A stretch of DNA of 64,000 bases from Paraglaciecola sp. MB-3u-78 (GTDB lineage: Bacteria > Pseudomonadota > Gammaproteobacteria > Enterobacterales > Alteromonadaceae), in the NCBI RefSeq assembly GCF_002835935.1, contig NZ_PJCF01000006.1:434001-498000 (forward strand), in the 5' to 3' direction. The translations under genes were made by a program, and so were the position numbers. The notes under the pieces are model-generated. The model was not told the DNA's origin and searched no databases. It saw only the letters and a list, made by a program, of their open reading frames with translations. Position 1 is the first letter of the stretch. Each line of letters begins with the position of its first letter. Positions 18,008-28,707 of this stretch are shown here, piece after piece.

Positions 18008-18460
18008 ATGCTGCTGGTGGTTTTTATTTTATGCTTTGCAGATAAAAGCCAGGGTCAAGTCGATCCCCAATGGTTATAGAGTTGGAACCAAGCAGTAGAT
18101 TCACGCCCTAAAAACTTGAGCTCAATTAGTATCACTGTTTCGCAAGATGAACCTGGTATCCCTCTTGTTGAGCATGGGCAAATTTTTAAACCCAATGGGC
18201 GCGAAGTAGCTAATAACACGCTTGTTCATCTATATCATAGAGATCATGCTGGGTTTGATTTTGGACTCAATGACAATGAATCGTCTACTTGGAGATTACA
18301 AGGTTGGGCAAAAACTGATGCTCAAGGAAAATTTGAATTTCATACCATCGGACTCGCTCCCGATCACATCGCTCGTGAATCTGATAAACATCATCTTCAT
18401 ATTTCTGACCGAGATTTGGTTGTCAAAAGTATAAAAGAACTATTGGGTATTAAGAATTAA
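18008..18460 (+). pseudogene. Intradiol dioxygenase-like exported protein with an internal amber codon
   Basis: An ATG at 18008 starts a signal-peptide-like stretch (MLLVVFILCFADKSQGQ) that reaches TAG at 18077-18079 after DPQWL. The same frame then continues without a break to 18460 for another 126 codons. The downstream part resembles the beta-sandwich of intradiol ring-cleavage dioxygenases (NTLVHLYHRDHAGFDF, RLQGWAKTDAQGKFEF, HHLHI). It is shorter than those enzymes and lacks their full tyrosine/histidine iron site. Replacing one base of the TAG would restore a continuous gene, so this looks like a recent nonsense mutation. Confidence 0.6.
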
Positions 18461-18547
18461 TCCGTAGGCATGGTAATTTATATTTAGCTGCTAAATCTGT
18501 CATTAAAGGTTTAAGGGTATTGTGATTAAACAATCACTACCTTGGAT

Positions 18548-18577
18548 AAAAACTGTTAGTTAGTACTAACAGTTTTT
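18548..18577 (+). terminator. Strong hairpin terminator
   Basis: A perfect 13-bp stem (18548-18560 with 18565-18577) with a TAGT loop and a T-run ends transcription after the dioxygenase-like gene. The remaining bases to 18806 are AT-rich and show no gene; they presumably hold the sulP promoter. Confidence 0.85.
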
Positions 18578-18806
18578 TTGCATGTTAAATGAATTGAGTT
18601 GTTGGGTTTCAAACATCAATCAATTTTGCATTTATCTGCTACCACTACTTTTCTTGGAATTGTAAACGTCAAATTGATAAATGTTTTTCATTTGTTCTTT
18701 TATGCGAGTTAGTTTTCTATTTTGTGCAGTTGTATCGGAGTATTTTTACGGAATTAAAATGGGTACCTATTTTAATATTAGTTAGAGCACATTAAAGGAG
18801 TACAGA

Positions 18807-20498
18807 TTGTTTTCAGCATTAACAAAATCTTTAGCTAGCAAAACTACATTTTCAGATATTCAAACTAATGTGCTTGCAGGTTTAACTGTTGGGGTCATTG
18901 CTCTGCCTCTTTCTATGGCTCTTGCCATTGCAAGCGGAGTTCCTCCACAGCATGGTTTATACACCGCTATAGTTGCTGGCATCGTTATCGCCATTGGTGG
19001 CGGATCGAAAGTTAATATATCAGGTCCCACCGCCGCGTTTGTGGTTGTGTTATTGCCGATTGTTCATCAGTTTGGCATAGGGGGTTTACTGGTTAGTGGT
19101 TTTATGGCCGGTATCATTTTGATAATGATGGGTTTAGGCAAGTTCGGCAAGCTTATCGAAATTGTTCCTTATCCCGTCATAATCGGATTTACAGCAGGCA
19201 TAGGTGTGGTTATTGGCACCTTTCAAATAAAAGATTTTCTAGGCTTGGATATCGAATCTCTAAATGGAGATTATGTCGATAAACTTATATTGATAATGAA
19301 TTCACTACCAACCATCGACTGGCAGGAGCTTTTAATTGGTGGGTTAACAATTACCACATTATTACTGTGGCCACGCATACGCTCAAAAATACCTGGCCAT
19401 CTAATAGCCCTCCTTTTAGGCTCTGTCATTGCATGGTTACTTAGCCAATTCTCTCAGGATTTTTCTATTGCGACAATCGGCAGTCGGTTTCACTATGAGA
19501 TAAATGGCATAACAGGTAACGGTATTCCGGCAATATTGCCAAGTTTCGAGTGGCCATGGAATTTACCGGGAGCCGACGGTACACCCATTGGTCTCAGCTT
19601 TGAACTTATCAAACTGCTATTACCATCAGCCATTACAATTGCGATTTTAGGCTCCCTTGAATCGCTGTTATGTGCAGTGGTTGCCGATGGTATGACAGGA
19701 AAGAAACATAATTCGAATGATGAGCTGATTGGACAGGGTATCGGGAATCTTATCGCTCCACTATTTGGAGGAATACCTGCTACTGCAGCCATTGCCCGCA
19801 CCGCAGCAAGTATTAGGGCAGGCAGTACTTCTCCACTAGCTTCGGTGGTGCATGGTTTGTTTATTCTTGGGGCAATATTGGCGCTTACACCTTTGCTAGC
19901 ATATATACCTATGGCTTCGATGGCGGCACTATTATTAGTGGTTGCATGGAATATGAGTGAACCAAAACAGTTTATACGGACGATTAAAATTGCCCCTAGG
20001 GATGATGTCATTGTTCTGATCTTGTGTTTTTTACTAACAGTCTTTTTTGATATGACTGTTGCCGTTGCGGTAGGCATAGGATTAGCCTCAATGTTGTTTA
20101 TTCGCAGAAGCATCACCATAACCAGTACAACTAAGGTTGAAAAAAACCATGCAAGTTATGGTGATCTGCCTGATAGTATTACTATATATGACATTAACGG
20201 TTCATTGTTCTTTGGCTCTGCACAAAAAGCACTGCAAGCCATTTCCACAGTGACGCCAAATCTCCGAGTGGTGATACTCGATATGACAGAAGTCAACATG
20301 CTTGATATGAGCGCTATTGTTGCAATGGAGTCAATAAAAGAGAGCCTCGCTAAACAGCACATTCATCTAATCATCAGTAACTTACATGAACGAATGGCAG
20401 CAAAACTACATCGTGTTGGTATTAGTGATAAACCACAAGAGATACAATTTTCTGGGTCGATAGATGAGGCTATTACTATGGCCAACAAAATGCTCTAG
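18807..20498 (+). CDS. SulP family inorganic anion transporter with STAS domain
   Basis: A 563-residue permease. The N-terminal signature region (LAGLTVGVIALPLSMALAIA, SGVPPQHGLYTA) and GPTAAF are typical SulP pieces, and 10-12 transmembrane helices follow. A cytoplasmic STAS domain fills about residues 440-560 (VVILDMTEVNMLDMSAIVAM). The gene starts with TTG at 18807, supported by AAAGGAG seven bases upstream. SulP proteins move sulfate, bicarbonate, C4-dicarboxylates or other anions; the substrate is undetermined. No carbonic anhydrase gene is adjacent. Confidence 0.93.
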   Translation: MFSALTKSLASKTTFSDIQTNVLAGLTVGVIALPLSMALAIASGVPPQHGLYTAIVAGIVIAIGGGSKVNISGPTAAFVVVLLPIVHQFGIGGLLVSGFMAGIILIMMGLGKFGKLIEIVPYPVIIGFTAGIGVVIGTFQIKDFLGLDIESLNGDYVDKLILIMNSLPTIDWQELLIGGLTITTLLLWPRIRSKIPGHLIALLLGSVIAWLLSQFSQDFSIATIGSRFHYEINGITGNGIPAILPSFEWPWNLPGADGTPIGLSFELIKLLLPSAITIAILGSLESLLCAVVADGMTGKKHNSNDELIGQGIGNLIAPLFGGIPATAAIARTAASIRAGSTSPLASVVHGLFILGAILALTPLLAYIPMASMAALLLVVAWNMSEPKQFIRTIKIAPRDDVIVLILCFLLTVFFDMTVAVAVGIGLASMLFIRRSITITSTTKVEKNHASYGDLPDSITIYDINGSLFFGSAQKALQAISTVTPNLRVVILDMTEVNMLDMSAIVAMESIKESLAKQHIHLIISNLHERMAAKLHRVGISDKPQEIQFSGSIDEAITMANKML

Positions 20499-20924
20499 TC
20501 ATGTAGCCAGAGACTCCTCCGACCCCACAAAACCCAGCCAGCGGGGCATAATGTCAATGCCAAGGGCGTTTTATTTTAAATGATAAAGCGATCCTTGGAG
20601 TTAATATTGGCCAAGGTAAATTCTGGCAATAGAATTGATACAGGATTGTCTCTTTGCCAAACTTGGCTTTGAATGTCTATCAGTAGTGAATTTTACTGAT
20701 CCTGTTTAGATGTGGAAACAGCAGCATCGTAAACATCAGTATTGTTAATTTGAATATTTTTTTAATTTTGAGAATTGGAAAGTCACTTAGGTTGTGACTA
20801 TACATATCCTGATAGGAAGTGTTTTTATTGTTTTGCATAGACAGATTTGCAACACCGTAGTGATAGTGTTTGTTGTTACATGAATACTTTCCTCCTGTAG
20901 AGATTGAGTCCATTGAGGTGTATT
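20499..20924. other. Gene-free stretch after the SulP gene
   Basis: No convincing frame, repeat or terminator was seen in these roughly 425 bases. Short open frames on the minus strand (about 20680-21131) lack start signals and protein-like composition. Confidence 0.5.
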
Positions 20925-21455
20925 TTGAATAAAAGTAGTGTGATTATTTTGTTTTTCGTATTTTTTTTGGGCTGTACCAATACAAACTGGCGCGAAGCAA
21001 GCCGAGAGCCTGCGGGTATCGCAGCTGATCCAACAACACAGAAAAGTGCCGTGATTGAGGTGTATGCCGCCGATGCTTTTAGTTGGCGAGGTTGGTTTGC
21101 AGTGCATACTTGGATAGCGGTTAAACCTCAAGATGCGGCCGAGTATACTGTTTACGAAGTTGTGGGTTGGCGAGTAAAAAGCGGCCTGCCTGCGTTGCGT
21201 GAGTTTAAAACGGCCACACCAGACCGTTATTGGTACGGTGCAAAACCAGAAAAACTTTTATCAATACAAGGCGATAAAGCCCGAAGACTGATCCCACAAA
21301 TTTCTGATGCAATTGCCCTTTACCCTTGGGCCAATGAATACACTCTGTTCCCTGGCCCCAATAGCAATACGTTTCCCCAATGGGTTGGACTGCAAATACC
21401 CGAACTTGGTTTAGAACTGCCTTTTCGTGCTTTAGGTAGCGGTTATGCTGATTAG
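20925..21455 (+). CDS. DUF3750 domain-containing lipoprotein
   Basis: A 176-residue lipoprotein with a lipobox ending in FLGC (Cys17). The DUF3750 core follows: VHTWIAVKPQDAAEYTVYEVVGWR, PDRYWYGAKPE and LFPGPNSNTFPQWV. The TTG at 20925 is preferred to TTG 20904, because GAGGTG sits at the right distance and the lipoprotein signal then begins correctly. DUF3750 has no assigned activity. The conserved H, W and PGPNSNTF residues suggest a catalytic surface, by inference. Confidence 0.8.
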   Translation: MNKSSVIILFFVFFLGCTNTNWREASREPAGIAADPTTQKSAVIEVYAADAFSWRGWFAVHTWIAVKPQDAAEYTVYEVVGWRVKSGLPALREFKTATPDRYWYGAKPEKLLSIQGDKARRLIPQISDAIALYPWANEYTLFPGPNSNTFPQWVGLQIPELGLELPFRALGSGYAD

Positions 21456-21561
21456 CACTAGTGTTTATCAATTCGTATTCTTTTTGTGATACTTTCGCGA
21501 CTTCTTCGCTCCATACTCTATCTCGCAACGTCAATATAATTAATTTAACGCGGGAAATCCT

Positions 21562-21957
21562 ATGAACAAACTTACTAAAATTTGCGCCGCTAGCGCTTTG
21601 GTTTTTGCAAGCAACCACTCTTTTGCTGCAGATGTCACAATTACAATTCAAAATCTTACCCAAGGTATGTACTTCACGCCTATTGCGGCAGTAGCGCATA
21701 CACCTGATACAAGTTTATTTGAAGTGGGTGAAGAAGACAGTCCAGAGATCCAAGAAATGGCAGAGGGTGTTAGTTTAGCCGGACTCACCACTTTAGCTAC
21801 TTCTATCAGTGCAGATGTATTATCAGAACCTACTGCAGGGCCTTTAGGGCCGACCGAATCAGTTTCAGGTGCATTTATGACGTCTGATGGCAATACAGTG
21901 TTGTCAGTTGTTGCGATGATTTCACCTTCAAACGATGGTTTTATTGGCCTTGGCTAA
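21562..21957 (+). pseudogene. 3'-truncated spondin-domain protein
   Basis: The 131-residue frame has a signal peptide (ending SFAAD) and most of a bacterial spondin domain (ITIQNLTQGMYFTPIAAVAH, SLFEVGEEDSPEIQEMAEG, LSVVAMISPSNDGFIGL). The domain ends abruptly after NDGFIGL, where relatives continue for several dozen residues. The next bases read, in another frame, as the middle of a response regulator. The 3' end was therefore removed by a deletion. A shortened secreted product is still possible. Confidence 0.75.
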
Positions 21958-22555
21958 TGAATATTCGTTACTTATTTTAGATGTTATGTTGCCAGGAGTC
22001 AGTGGTTTAGACATTTGCTGTCAAGTACGAGAGCAAAAACCATCTCAAGCGATTATCATGCTCACTGCAAAAAGCTCAGAGACAGATCGGGTGCTGGGAT
22101 TAGAGTTGGGTGCAGATGACTATATGACTAAACCTTTTAGCGTGCGTGAGTTGCAGGCTAGAGTGCGCTCACAATTGCGTAAAGTGCATGTGATACAGGC
22201 TGCCTGCAATGCTCATGTTATAGAAGATGACGGACCTTTAGTGATTGGTGCATTGCATATCAATCAAAAGAACCACCAAGTCGTCTTTCAAGAAAACGTA
22301 CTTGAGCTGACAGCCACAGAGTTTGAATTGCTGCATCACCTAGCTAGCCATCCGAATCAGGTTTTTAGTCGCAGTCAATTGTTGGCGTCAGTGTGGGGTT
22401 ATCATCATAGTGGATATGAACATACATTGAATTCCCATATCAATCGGTTGCGCGCTAAAATCGAACAAGATGCCACGTCACCACAAATAGTGCAGACTGT
22501 TTGGGGAGTGGGTTATAAATTTAATCCTCAGGGCGTAGAATTGCTAAAAGTCTAA
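21944..22555 (+). pseudogene. 5'-truncated OmpR-family response regulator
   Basis: From about 21944 the frame encodes the second half of a receiver domain (EYSLLILDVMLPGVSGLDI with the phospho-acceptor Asp, then MLTAKSS and DDYMTKPF) and a complete winged-helix DNA-binding domain (TATEFELLHHLASHPN to VGYKFNP). The first 40-45 residues, including the acidic pair that binds magnesium, are missing. The ATG at 21935 belongs to the spondin gene. No kinase gene follows. A DNA-binding fragment could be made, but phospho-regulation should be lost. Confidence 0.8.
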
Positions 22556-22632
22556 AGTGTGTTACACCCACTACTTGTGTTAGCCGACAATCGTATTATC
22601 CTAGCGTTAAAAATATGACTTATGGTTTATAA

Positions 22633-22827
22633 ATGTTTTCATTTGGTGAAGTAATTCTGGTGGCGTTGGCTATGGTTCTCATAGTCGAGGGGATTGGCCC
22701 GATGTTATTTGCCAATAAATGGCAACGTTTTTTGCAGCAAATATCGCAACAACCTGTTAACCAACTTCGCACTATGGGAGGCATTTTGGTCACTATTGGT
22801 GTGGTCAGTTTGATTTATTTACTTTGA
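22633..22827 (+). CDS. yjeT: DUF2065 small membrane protein, YjeT-like
   Basis: A 64-residue protein with two hydrophobic helices and the DUF2065 core (VALAMVLIVEGIGPMLFANKW). It lies 120 bases upstream of purA, as in E. coli and many other gammaproteobacteria (there between hflC and purA). Its function is unknown. Confidence 0.85.
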   Translation: MFSFGEVILVALAMVLIVEGIGPMLFANKWQRFLQQISQQPVNQLRTMGGILVTIGVVSLIYLL

Positions 22828-22869
22828 TTTTATGCCTGTCTTTATTCGCCGTAATACAATTGATTATAA

Positions 22870-24246
<1,377 letters not shown>

Positions 24247-24491
24247 TTGTAATAACTAAAGAAGGCCGCAATTTGCGTAATGCCTTCATTTAAGGTCAAC
24301 GGCATGATTGCTTTTAGCGATTGCATATCGGTTTTTTGTTACTTTCAAGCACCGGGGGTAACTTCGTTCTCGCTTTTCTTCCAGTTTACATCAAAGAACA
24401 AAACGCCAAGCAGTTGGGTCTGTTTTAAAACTCGGTCGCTTGCGGCCCCTTTTTTTATTAAACTTATCAACATTTTTATAGGTGATAAATA

Positions 24492-24908
24492 ATGCTTACT
24501 CCCTTCCATCTTGCTATTCCCGTTGCAGATTTAGAGCAGGCTAAAGCCTTTTATGGTGGCTTGTTGGGTTGTGAAAAAGGCCGCTGGTCTGAACAATGGA
24601 TCGATTGGAACTTTTTTGGACACCAGTTGGTGACACATCTAGTGACACAAATGCCTAGTTTACCCAAACATAATCAAGTGGATAACCATGCCGTGCCTAT
24701 TCCACACTTCGGTGTGGTTTTAAATTGGAGTGATTGGCAAGAGCTGGCGAGTACGCTTAGTGCCGCCAATGTTGATTTTATTATTAAGCCTCATATACGA
24801 TTTGAAGGGCAAGCCGGTGAGCAGGCGACCATGTTTTTTGTCGATCCTTGTGGTAACGCATTAGAGTTTAAGGCCTTTCAAGACATGCATCAGTTGTTTG
24901 CAAGCTAA
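24492..24908 (+). CDS. VOC family (glyoxalase-like) protein
   Basis: A 138-residue protein of the vicinal-oxygen-chelate superfamily. It opens FHLAIPVADLEQAKAFYGGLLGC with a conserved histidine, has HFGVVL in the middle and ends FVDPCGNALEFKAF with the conserved glutamate. These residues usually coordinate a divalent metal. Members range from glyoxalases to dioxygenases, so no reaction is assigned. It lies alone downstream of purA. Confidence 0.85.
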   Translation: MLTPFHLAIPVADLEQAKAFYGGLLGCEKGRWSEQWIDWNFFGHQLVTHLVTQMPSLPKHNQVDNHAVPIPHFGVVLNWSDWQELASTLSAANVDFIIKPHIRFEGQAGEQATMFFVDPCGNALEFKAFQDMHQLFAS

Positions 24909-25039
24909 TATTAATAAACTGTTAGAACTTTTTACATTGATTAGTTAAAGCGATTGCGCAGTTTAATAATCTTCATTAGCCATCAAGCCTCATTAGGATT
25001 ATTGTTGATTCACACTCTCAACCCACAAGGGAACAAATA

Positions 25040-25507
25040 ATGAGTAATATTAATATTGGTATCAATGAACAAGACAGAGAAGTCATTGCACAAGGCTTAA
25101 AGTGTTTGTTAGCAGACTCTTATACGCTGTATTTACAAACCCATAATTTCCACTGGAATGTAACCGGACCTCAGTTCAGAGAATTACATCTTATGTTCGA
25201 GGAGCATTATACCGAGTTAGCGATAGCGGTGGATGATATTGCTGAGCGCATTCGTACTTTAGACGTGGCTGCACCTGGCACCTATAAAGAGTTTGCTAAG
25301 CTTAGTTCAATTCAAGAAGTCGACGGCGTACCCACTGGAACCGAAATGGTTAAGATCCTACTAAACGGGCACGAAGCAGTGGTTAAAACGTGTCGCAAGG
25401 TATTGGCATCGGCGCAACAAGCAGACGACGAATCCTCTGCAGCATTAGTGTCAGACAGAATGCGTATTCATGAAAAAACCGCATGGATGCTAAGGGCTTT
25501 GAGTTAA
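25040..25507 (+). CDS. dps: Dps family ferritin-like DNA-protection protein
   Basis: A 155-residue ferritin-like protein. The intersubunit di-iron residues are all present: H38, H50, E54, D65 and E69, in the motifs NFHWNVTG and IAVDDIAER. It would store iron with peroxide as oxidant and protect DNA in stress. The N-terminal tail has little positive charge, so strong DNA binding is not evident. A GGGAACAA ribosome-binding region precedes the ATG. OxyR control is common for the family, but no site was identified. Confidence 0.92.
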   Translation: MSNINIGINEQDREVIAQGLKCLLADSYTLYLQTHNFHWNVTGPQFRELHLMFEEHYTELAIAVDDIAERIRTLDVAAPGTYKEFAKLSSIQEVDGVPTGTEMVKILLNGHEAVVKTCRKVLASAQQADDESSAALVSDRMRIHEKTAWMLRALS

Positions 25508-25560
25508 GCCAATATTAAAATAAAATGTATCATTAAAACTTATTGATACTCCAGATCACA

Positions 25561-25596
25561 AAAAAGCCGAAGTGGGTAAGTACACTTCGGCTTTTT
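25561..25596. terminator. Bidirectional terminator between dps and the yitT-like gene
   Basis: A perfect 14-bp stem (25561-25574 with 25583-25596) with an 8-base loop lies between convergent genes. A- and T-runs flank it on both sides. Confidence 0.85.
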
Positions 25597-25685
25597 TTAC
25601 ACCTGCTGTCTACCCAGCGTAAGCCTCAGAATTGCATGTGAAATTCGATAGGAGCGCTATTTAAACTACAGTACTAGATTGGGAC

Positions 25686-26357
25686 CTACTCAACCGCACT
25701 TAATAGTTTTTCCTCTAAGGCTGCATCTTTGTGAATGCTTTTAGTCTTTTTAGACTCAATGTAAGCCTGATAACGGCCAGGCTTATGGTTAACTGCAATG
25801 AGTATGTTGAGCGTGATGGCACCCATCACTGATAAAATCACCAAATCAATACTAAAGATAAAGATCGAAGAGGTCAGAATGACAGCGTCTACCAACAAGC
25901 CAAAATTGCCTGCTCGAATATTAAACTTGTTCTGGAGATAAAGGGCTAAAATGCCTAAACCCCCTAGGCTGGATTTATGCCTAAACATAATTAATATACC
26001 TACACCAATCAACATACCGCCAGCCAATGCAGCAAAGATTGGATGAATGCTTTCAATTTTGATCACTTGCGGCATTTGTTCTGTCATAACCGACACCATA
26101 GATACTGAGATAAACGTATTGATAGTGAAACGCTTACTTAATTGAGTCCAAGCAATGAAGTAAAAGGGTATATTGACCAAAAAAAATAATAGTCCAAAGC
26201 TCATATCAAAAAGGTGGGTGCCAATAATAGCAATACCAGCAGTGCCGCCAGTCAGTAAATTATGCGTTCCAAACAACACCACACCAAAAGATACCAATAC
26301 ACCTGCACAAAAAAGTGCCAGTACGTCTTCATAAAATCTGTGTGTTGGGAAATTCAC
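25686..26357 (-). CDS. YitT family membrane protein
   Basis: A 223-residue membrane protein with about five helices and the YitT repeats (LLTGGTAGIAIIGTHLF, HKSSLGGLGILALYLQNKFN). The C-terminal DUF2179 domain seen in many Firmicutes members is absent; instead there is a short charged tail. The family is annotated as a membrane transporter of unknown substrate. It converges with dps and shares its terminator. Confidence 0.85.
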   Translation of the reverse strand: MNFPTHRFYEDVLALFCAGVLVSFGVVLFGTHNLLTGGTAGIAIIGTHLFDMSFGLLFFLVNIPFYFIAWTQLSKRFTINTFISVSMVSVMTEQMPQVIKIESIHPIFAALAGGMLIGVGILIMFRHKSSLGGLGILALYLQNKFNIRAGNFGLLVDAVILTSSIFIFSIDLVILSVMGAITLNILIAVNHKPGRYQAYIESKKTKSIHKDAALEEKLLSAVE

Positions 26358-26707
26358 TGCTTTACCTCTATCTCTTTAATTATTTGAAAATTGCTCTGAT
26401 CCGACGAGGCGCGGATTTTACAGATTTACACTTATATTGTTAGGCCAACAGACTGATCATGTTGCTGTGGGTTTAAGTGCTTCAGTAGCGGAAACTTTAC
26501 GACTTGGGTTGGTTTTGTAAACAGGCTGTACCTAAGATGTTTCCTGAGTTGTTGGACAAGTTCGTCACCAATCTAGGACCGGTTACTAATGAGTGAAATT
26601 AAGCTGTTTTTGGTTTACCCATTGTTGAAGTTAAAGCATAGATGATCTTTATCGGTGCTTTTCAACTATGATTATGACTAAATTCATTGCCTAACAGAGA
26701 GAGCTTT
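26358..26707. other. Gene-free stretch between divergent genes
   Basis: These bases contain the divergent promoters of the yitT-like gene and the dienelactone hydrolase gene. A short open frame (about 26438-26520) reads like protein (VGLSASVAETLRLGLVL) but has no start and was not recognised. It may be a gene relic. Confidence 0.3.
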
Positions 26708-27598
26708 ATGTCACATATTTCGCCAAAACAGATCCCACAACAAGCCTTTGATTGGTATGACGATTATGCCCATGGTGATATTGACAGACGCACTTTTCTA
26801 AGTCGTTTAGGCTCATTATCTGTTGCAGGGCTGACCCTTGGCGCAGTGACGAGTGCGCTTACGCCAAATTACGCATTAGCTGAACAAATCTCTTTTAACG
26901 ATCAAGATATAAAAGCGACCTATCAAGAATTTGAGTCACCCAATGGTCACGGAAAAGGGCGAGGTTATTTGGTTGTTCCTAGTCAGATGGATAGCAAAGC
27001 GCCGAGTGTGTTAGTGGTGCATGAAAACCGTGGGCTTAACCCTTATGTCCGAGATGTGGCAAGACGCTTAGCTAAGCAGGGTTTTGTGGCGTTTGCTCCA
27101 GATGCGCTGTTTCCTTTAGGTGGTTATCCAGGTAATGATGATGATGGTCGTGTTATGCAGCGCAGTATGGACAGCGAAAAAATTGATCAAGATTTTATAG
27201 CTGCGGCCGGTTATCTGAAAAAGCATGAAGCAAGTACGGGTAAATTAGGTGTAGTCGGCTTTTGTTTTGGAGGTTATGTAAGCAACATGCTGGCAGCAAC
27301 TGCACCAGCACTTATCGATGCCGCTGTGCCATTTTATGGCACTCCAGCAACAGGCGATTTAGTTAAAAATGTCAAAGGGCCAATTATGCTGCAATTCGCT
27401 GAAAACGATAAACGTGTGAATGCCACTTGGCCTGACTATGAAGTTATTTTAAAAGCTAATAATGTGAATTATACCGCCCACTTTTATCCGAGTACCCAAC
27501 ATGGTTTCCATAATGATTCTACCAGCCGTTATGATCCCAAAGCGGCTGAACTTGGATGGTCGCGAACGCTGGAATTTTTTAAACAACACTTAGCCTGA
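26708..27598 (+). CDS. Dienelactone hydrolase family protein, probably exported
   Basis: A 296-residue alpha/beta hydrolase. The dienelactone hydrolase features are E106 (HENRG), the nucleophile C186 in GFCFGGY, D234 and H265 (QHGFHND). The N-terminal 60 residues hold a DRRTFLSRLG segment and a hydrophobic helix ending ALA, which looks like a twin-arginine export signal. The start at 26708 follows an AGAGAG stretch; an in-frame TTG at 26687 would add seven residues. The family cleaves lactones and esters; the substrate is unknown. Confidence 0.87.
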   Translation: MSHISPKQIPQQAFDWYDDYAHGDIDRRTFLSRLGSLSVAGLTLGAVTSALTPNYALAEQISFNDQDIKATYQEFESPNGHGKGRGYLVVPSQMDSKAPSVLVVHENRGLNPYVRDVARRLAKQGFVAFAPDALFPLGGYPGNDDDGRVMQRSMDSEKIDQDFIAAAGYLKKHEASTGKLGVVGFCFGGYVSNMLAATAPALIDAAVPFYGTPATGDLVKNVKGPIMLQFAENDKRVNATWPDYEVILKANNVNYTAHFYPSTQHGFHNDSTSRYDPKAAELGWSRTLEFFKQHLA

Positions 27599-27633
27599 TT
27601 ATCCTGTCTTCTAATGTGTTTTACTTTATTAAG

Positions 27634-27657
27634 AGCCAGCTACATTAGCTGGCTTTT
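27634..27657 (+). terminator. Terminator after the dienelactone hydrolase gene
   Basis: AGCCAGCTA / TAGCTGGCT 9-bp stem with a 3-base loop and T-run to 27657. Confidence 0.85.
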
Positions 27658-27731
27658 CTGATCTTTACCTGTAATCCATTCTGGTCTTAAAGACGTATTA
27701 GATGAAACTGATTGTAGAGTTAAAAATTATA

Positions 27732-28253
27732 ATGAAAAATTTTTTCATGTTGTTTTTATTAAGCCTACTACTGCAAGGCTGCGCTAATTACGATTATCCC
27801 AGTCAGGTTGTATTGGGTGAGAACATTATTGAATTTAAAGGCGAAAGCTTAGCAGGTGAAGCCACTTCTATCCCTCAAGTATTTTCAGGTCGCAATACCT
27901 TGTTGTTGTTTGGCTATGTACATAAATCGCAATTTGATATCGACCGCTGGTTGATTGGGTTAGACCAAACCAACACACAAGTTGCGGCCTACGAAATCCC
28001 CACCATTAAAGGCATGATTCCACAGATGTTTAGCACAGTGTTTGACGATGCTATGCGCGAAGGGATCCCAAAGGAAATATGGCAAGGCGTGATCACTGTG
28101 TATAAAGATGGCGAGAAAGTACAAAAATACACTGGCAATATAAAGCCAAAAAATGCCCGTGTGCTGTTGATAAATGCCCAAGGTGAAGTGACACATTTTT
28201 ATGATAGAGGTTTTTCAGTTGAGGCTTTAAACGCTCTGAGAGACAAGCTTTAA
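27732..28253 (+). CDS. Lipoprotein with a thioredoxin-like fold (function unknown)
   Basis: A 173-residue lipoprotein with signal peptide and lipobox LLQGC (Cys17). The body (NTLLLFGYVHKSQFDIDRW, YEIPTIKG, ARVLLINAQGEVTHFYDRGFS) looks like a thioredoxin fold without a CxxC and is reminiscent of the ATP10-like family. That similarity is a low-confidence impression. The start at 27732 gives a normal lipoprotein signal; the ATG at 27702 would add ten charged residues in front of it. Confidence 0.6.
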   Translation: MKNFFMLFLLSLLLQGCANYDYPSQVVLGENIIEFKGESLAGEATSIPQVFSGRNTLLLFGYVHKSQFDIDRWLIGLDQTNTQVAAYEIPTIKGMIPQMFSTVFDDAMREGIPKEIWQGVITVYKDGEKVQKYTGNIKPKNARVLLINAQGEVTHFYDRGFSVEALNALRDKL

Positions 28254-28361
28254 AAACAGATTGAGTGTTTTGTTTAGACGTTGATAAATTTAGTTACATT
28301 TTTAGTAGTGACCTAAGTGTGAGGGTAAGCCATGCTTAACTGCTTAAATAAGGAATAAACA

Positions 28362-28583
28362 ATGAATAAAGATATCAAAGGCTTGTGCTTGTTTTTGGGA
28401 ATGATTGGTTTAGCTTATGCTGCAATACTGGTATTGACCATGTTGTTTACTGGCGTGAAAATTCTAAAAAGCATTGTATTTATCTCCGCTTTTTCATCAT
28501 TTTTAGTCAGCCTTGGCCTAACACCTCAGGTTAAACAACGCTTAATGCAAGTGCTTAAGCAAAAAACTGCATTCTACAAATAG
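28362..28583 (+). CDS. Small two-helix membrane protein, unknown
   Basis: A 73-residue protein with two hydrophobic helices (about residues 7-30 and 37-52) and a basic C-terminal tail. An AAGGAATAAAC Shine-Dalgarno stands before the ATG. No family was recognised. A short inverted-repeat element begins 8 bases after its stop codon. Confidence 0.6.
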   Translation: MNKDIKGLCLFLGMIGLAYAAILVLTMLFTGVKILKSIVFISAFSSFLVSLGLTPQVKQRLMQVLKQKTAFYK

Positions 28584-28590
28584 ACTATTT

Positions 28591-28703
28591 AACCTGAAAA
28601 TCTGGTTAAGATGTGCCGCTGCCCTTAAAATAACTTCAATAATAACAGTATGTTAGATTGTAATAGTGGCGCTGGACGGTATGACTTATCCAGAGCTCAG
28701 GTT
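28591..28703. mobile_element. Short MITE-like inverted-repeat element (copy A)
   Basis: The ends AACCTGA...TCTGG.TAAG (28591-28610) and the reverse complement at 28685-28703 form imperfect terminal inverted repeats of about 20 bases. The element is 113 bases long and has no frame. ATTT stands on both sides (28587-28590 and 28704-28707), a possible 4-bp target duplication, though the region is AT-rich. The first 70 bases match those at 36560, so this is a repeat family. Confidence 0.6.
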
Positions 28704-28707
28704 ATTT

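Noticed and set aside
19493-20119. 208-codon open frame antisense to the SulP gene
   Set aside because: Shadow of the SulP coding frame; the sense frame has all family motifs and the antisense protein has none.
24280-24492. 70-codon open frame between purA and the VOC gene
   Set aside because: No ribosome-binding site, low-complexity hydrophobic composition, no family resemblance; it ends inside the next gene's start.
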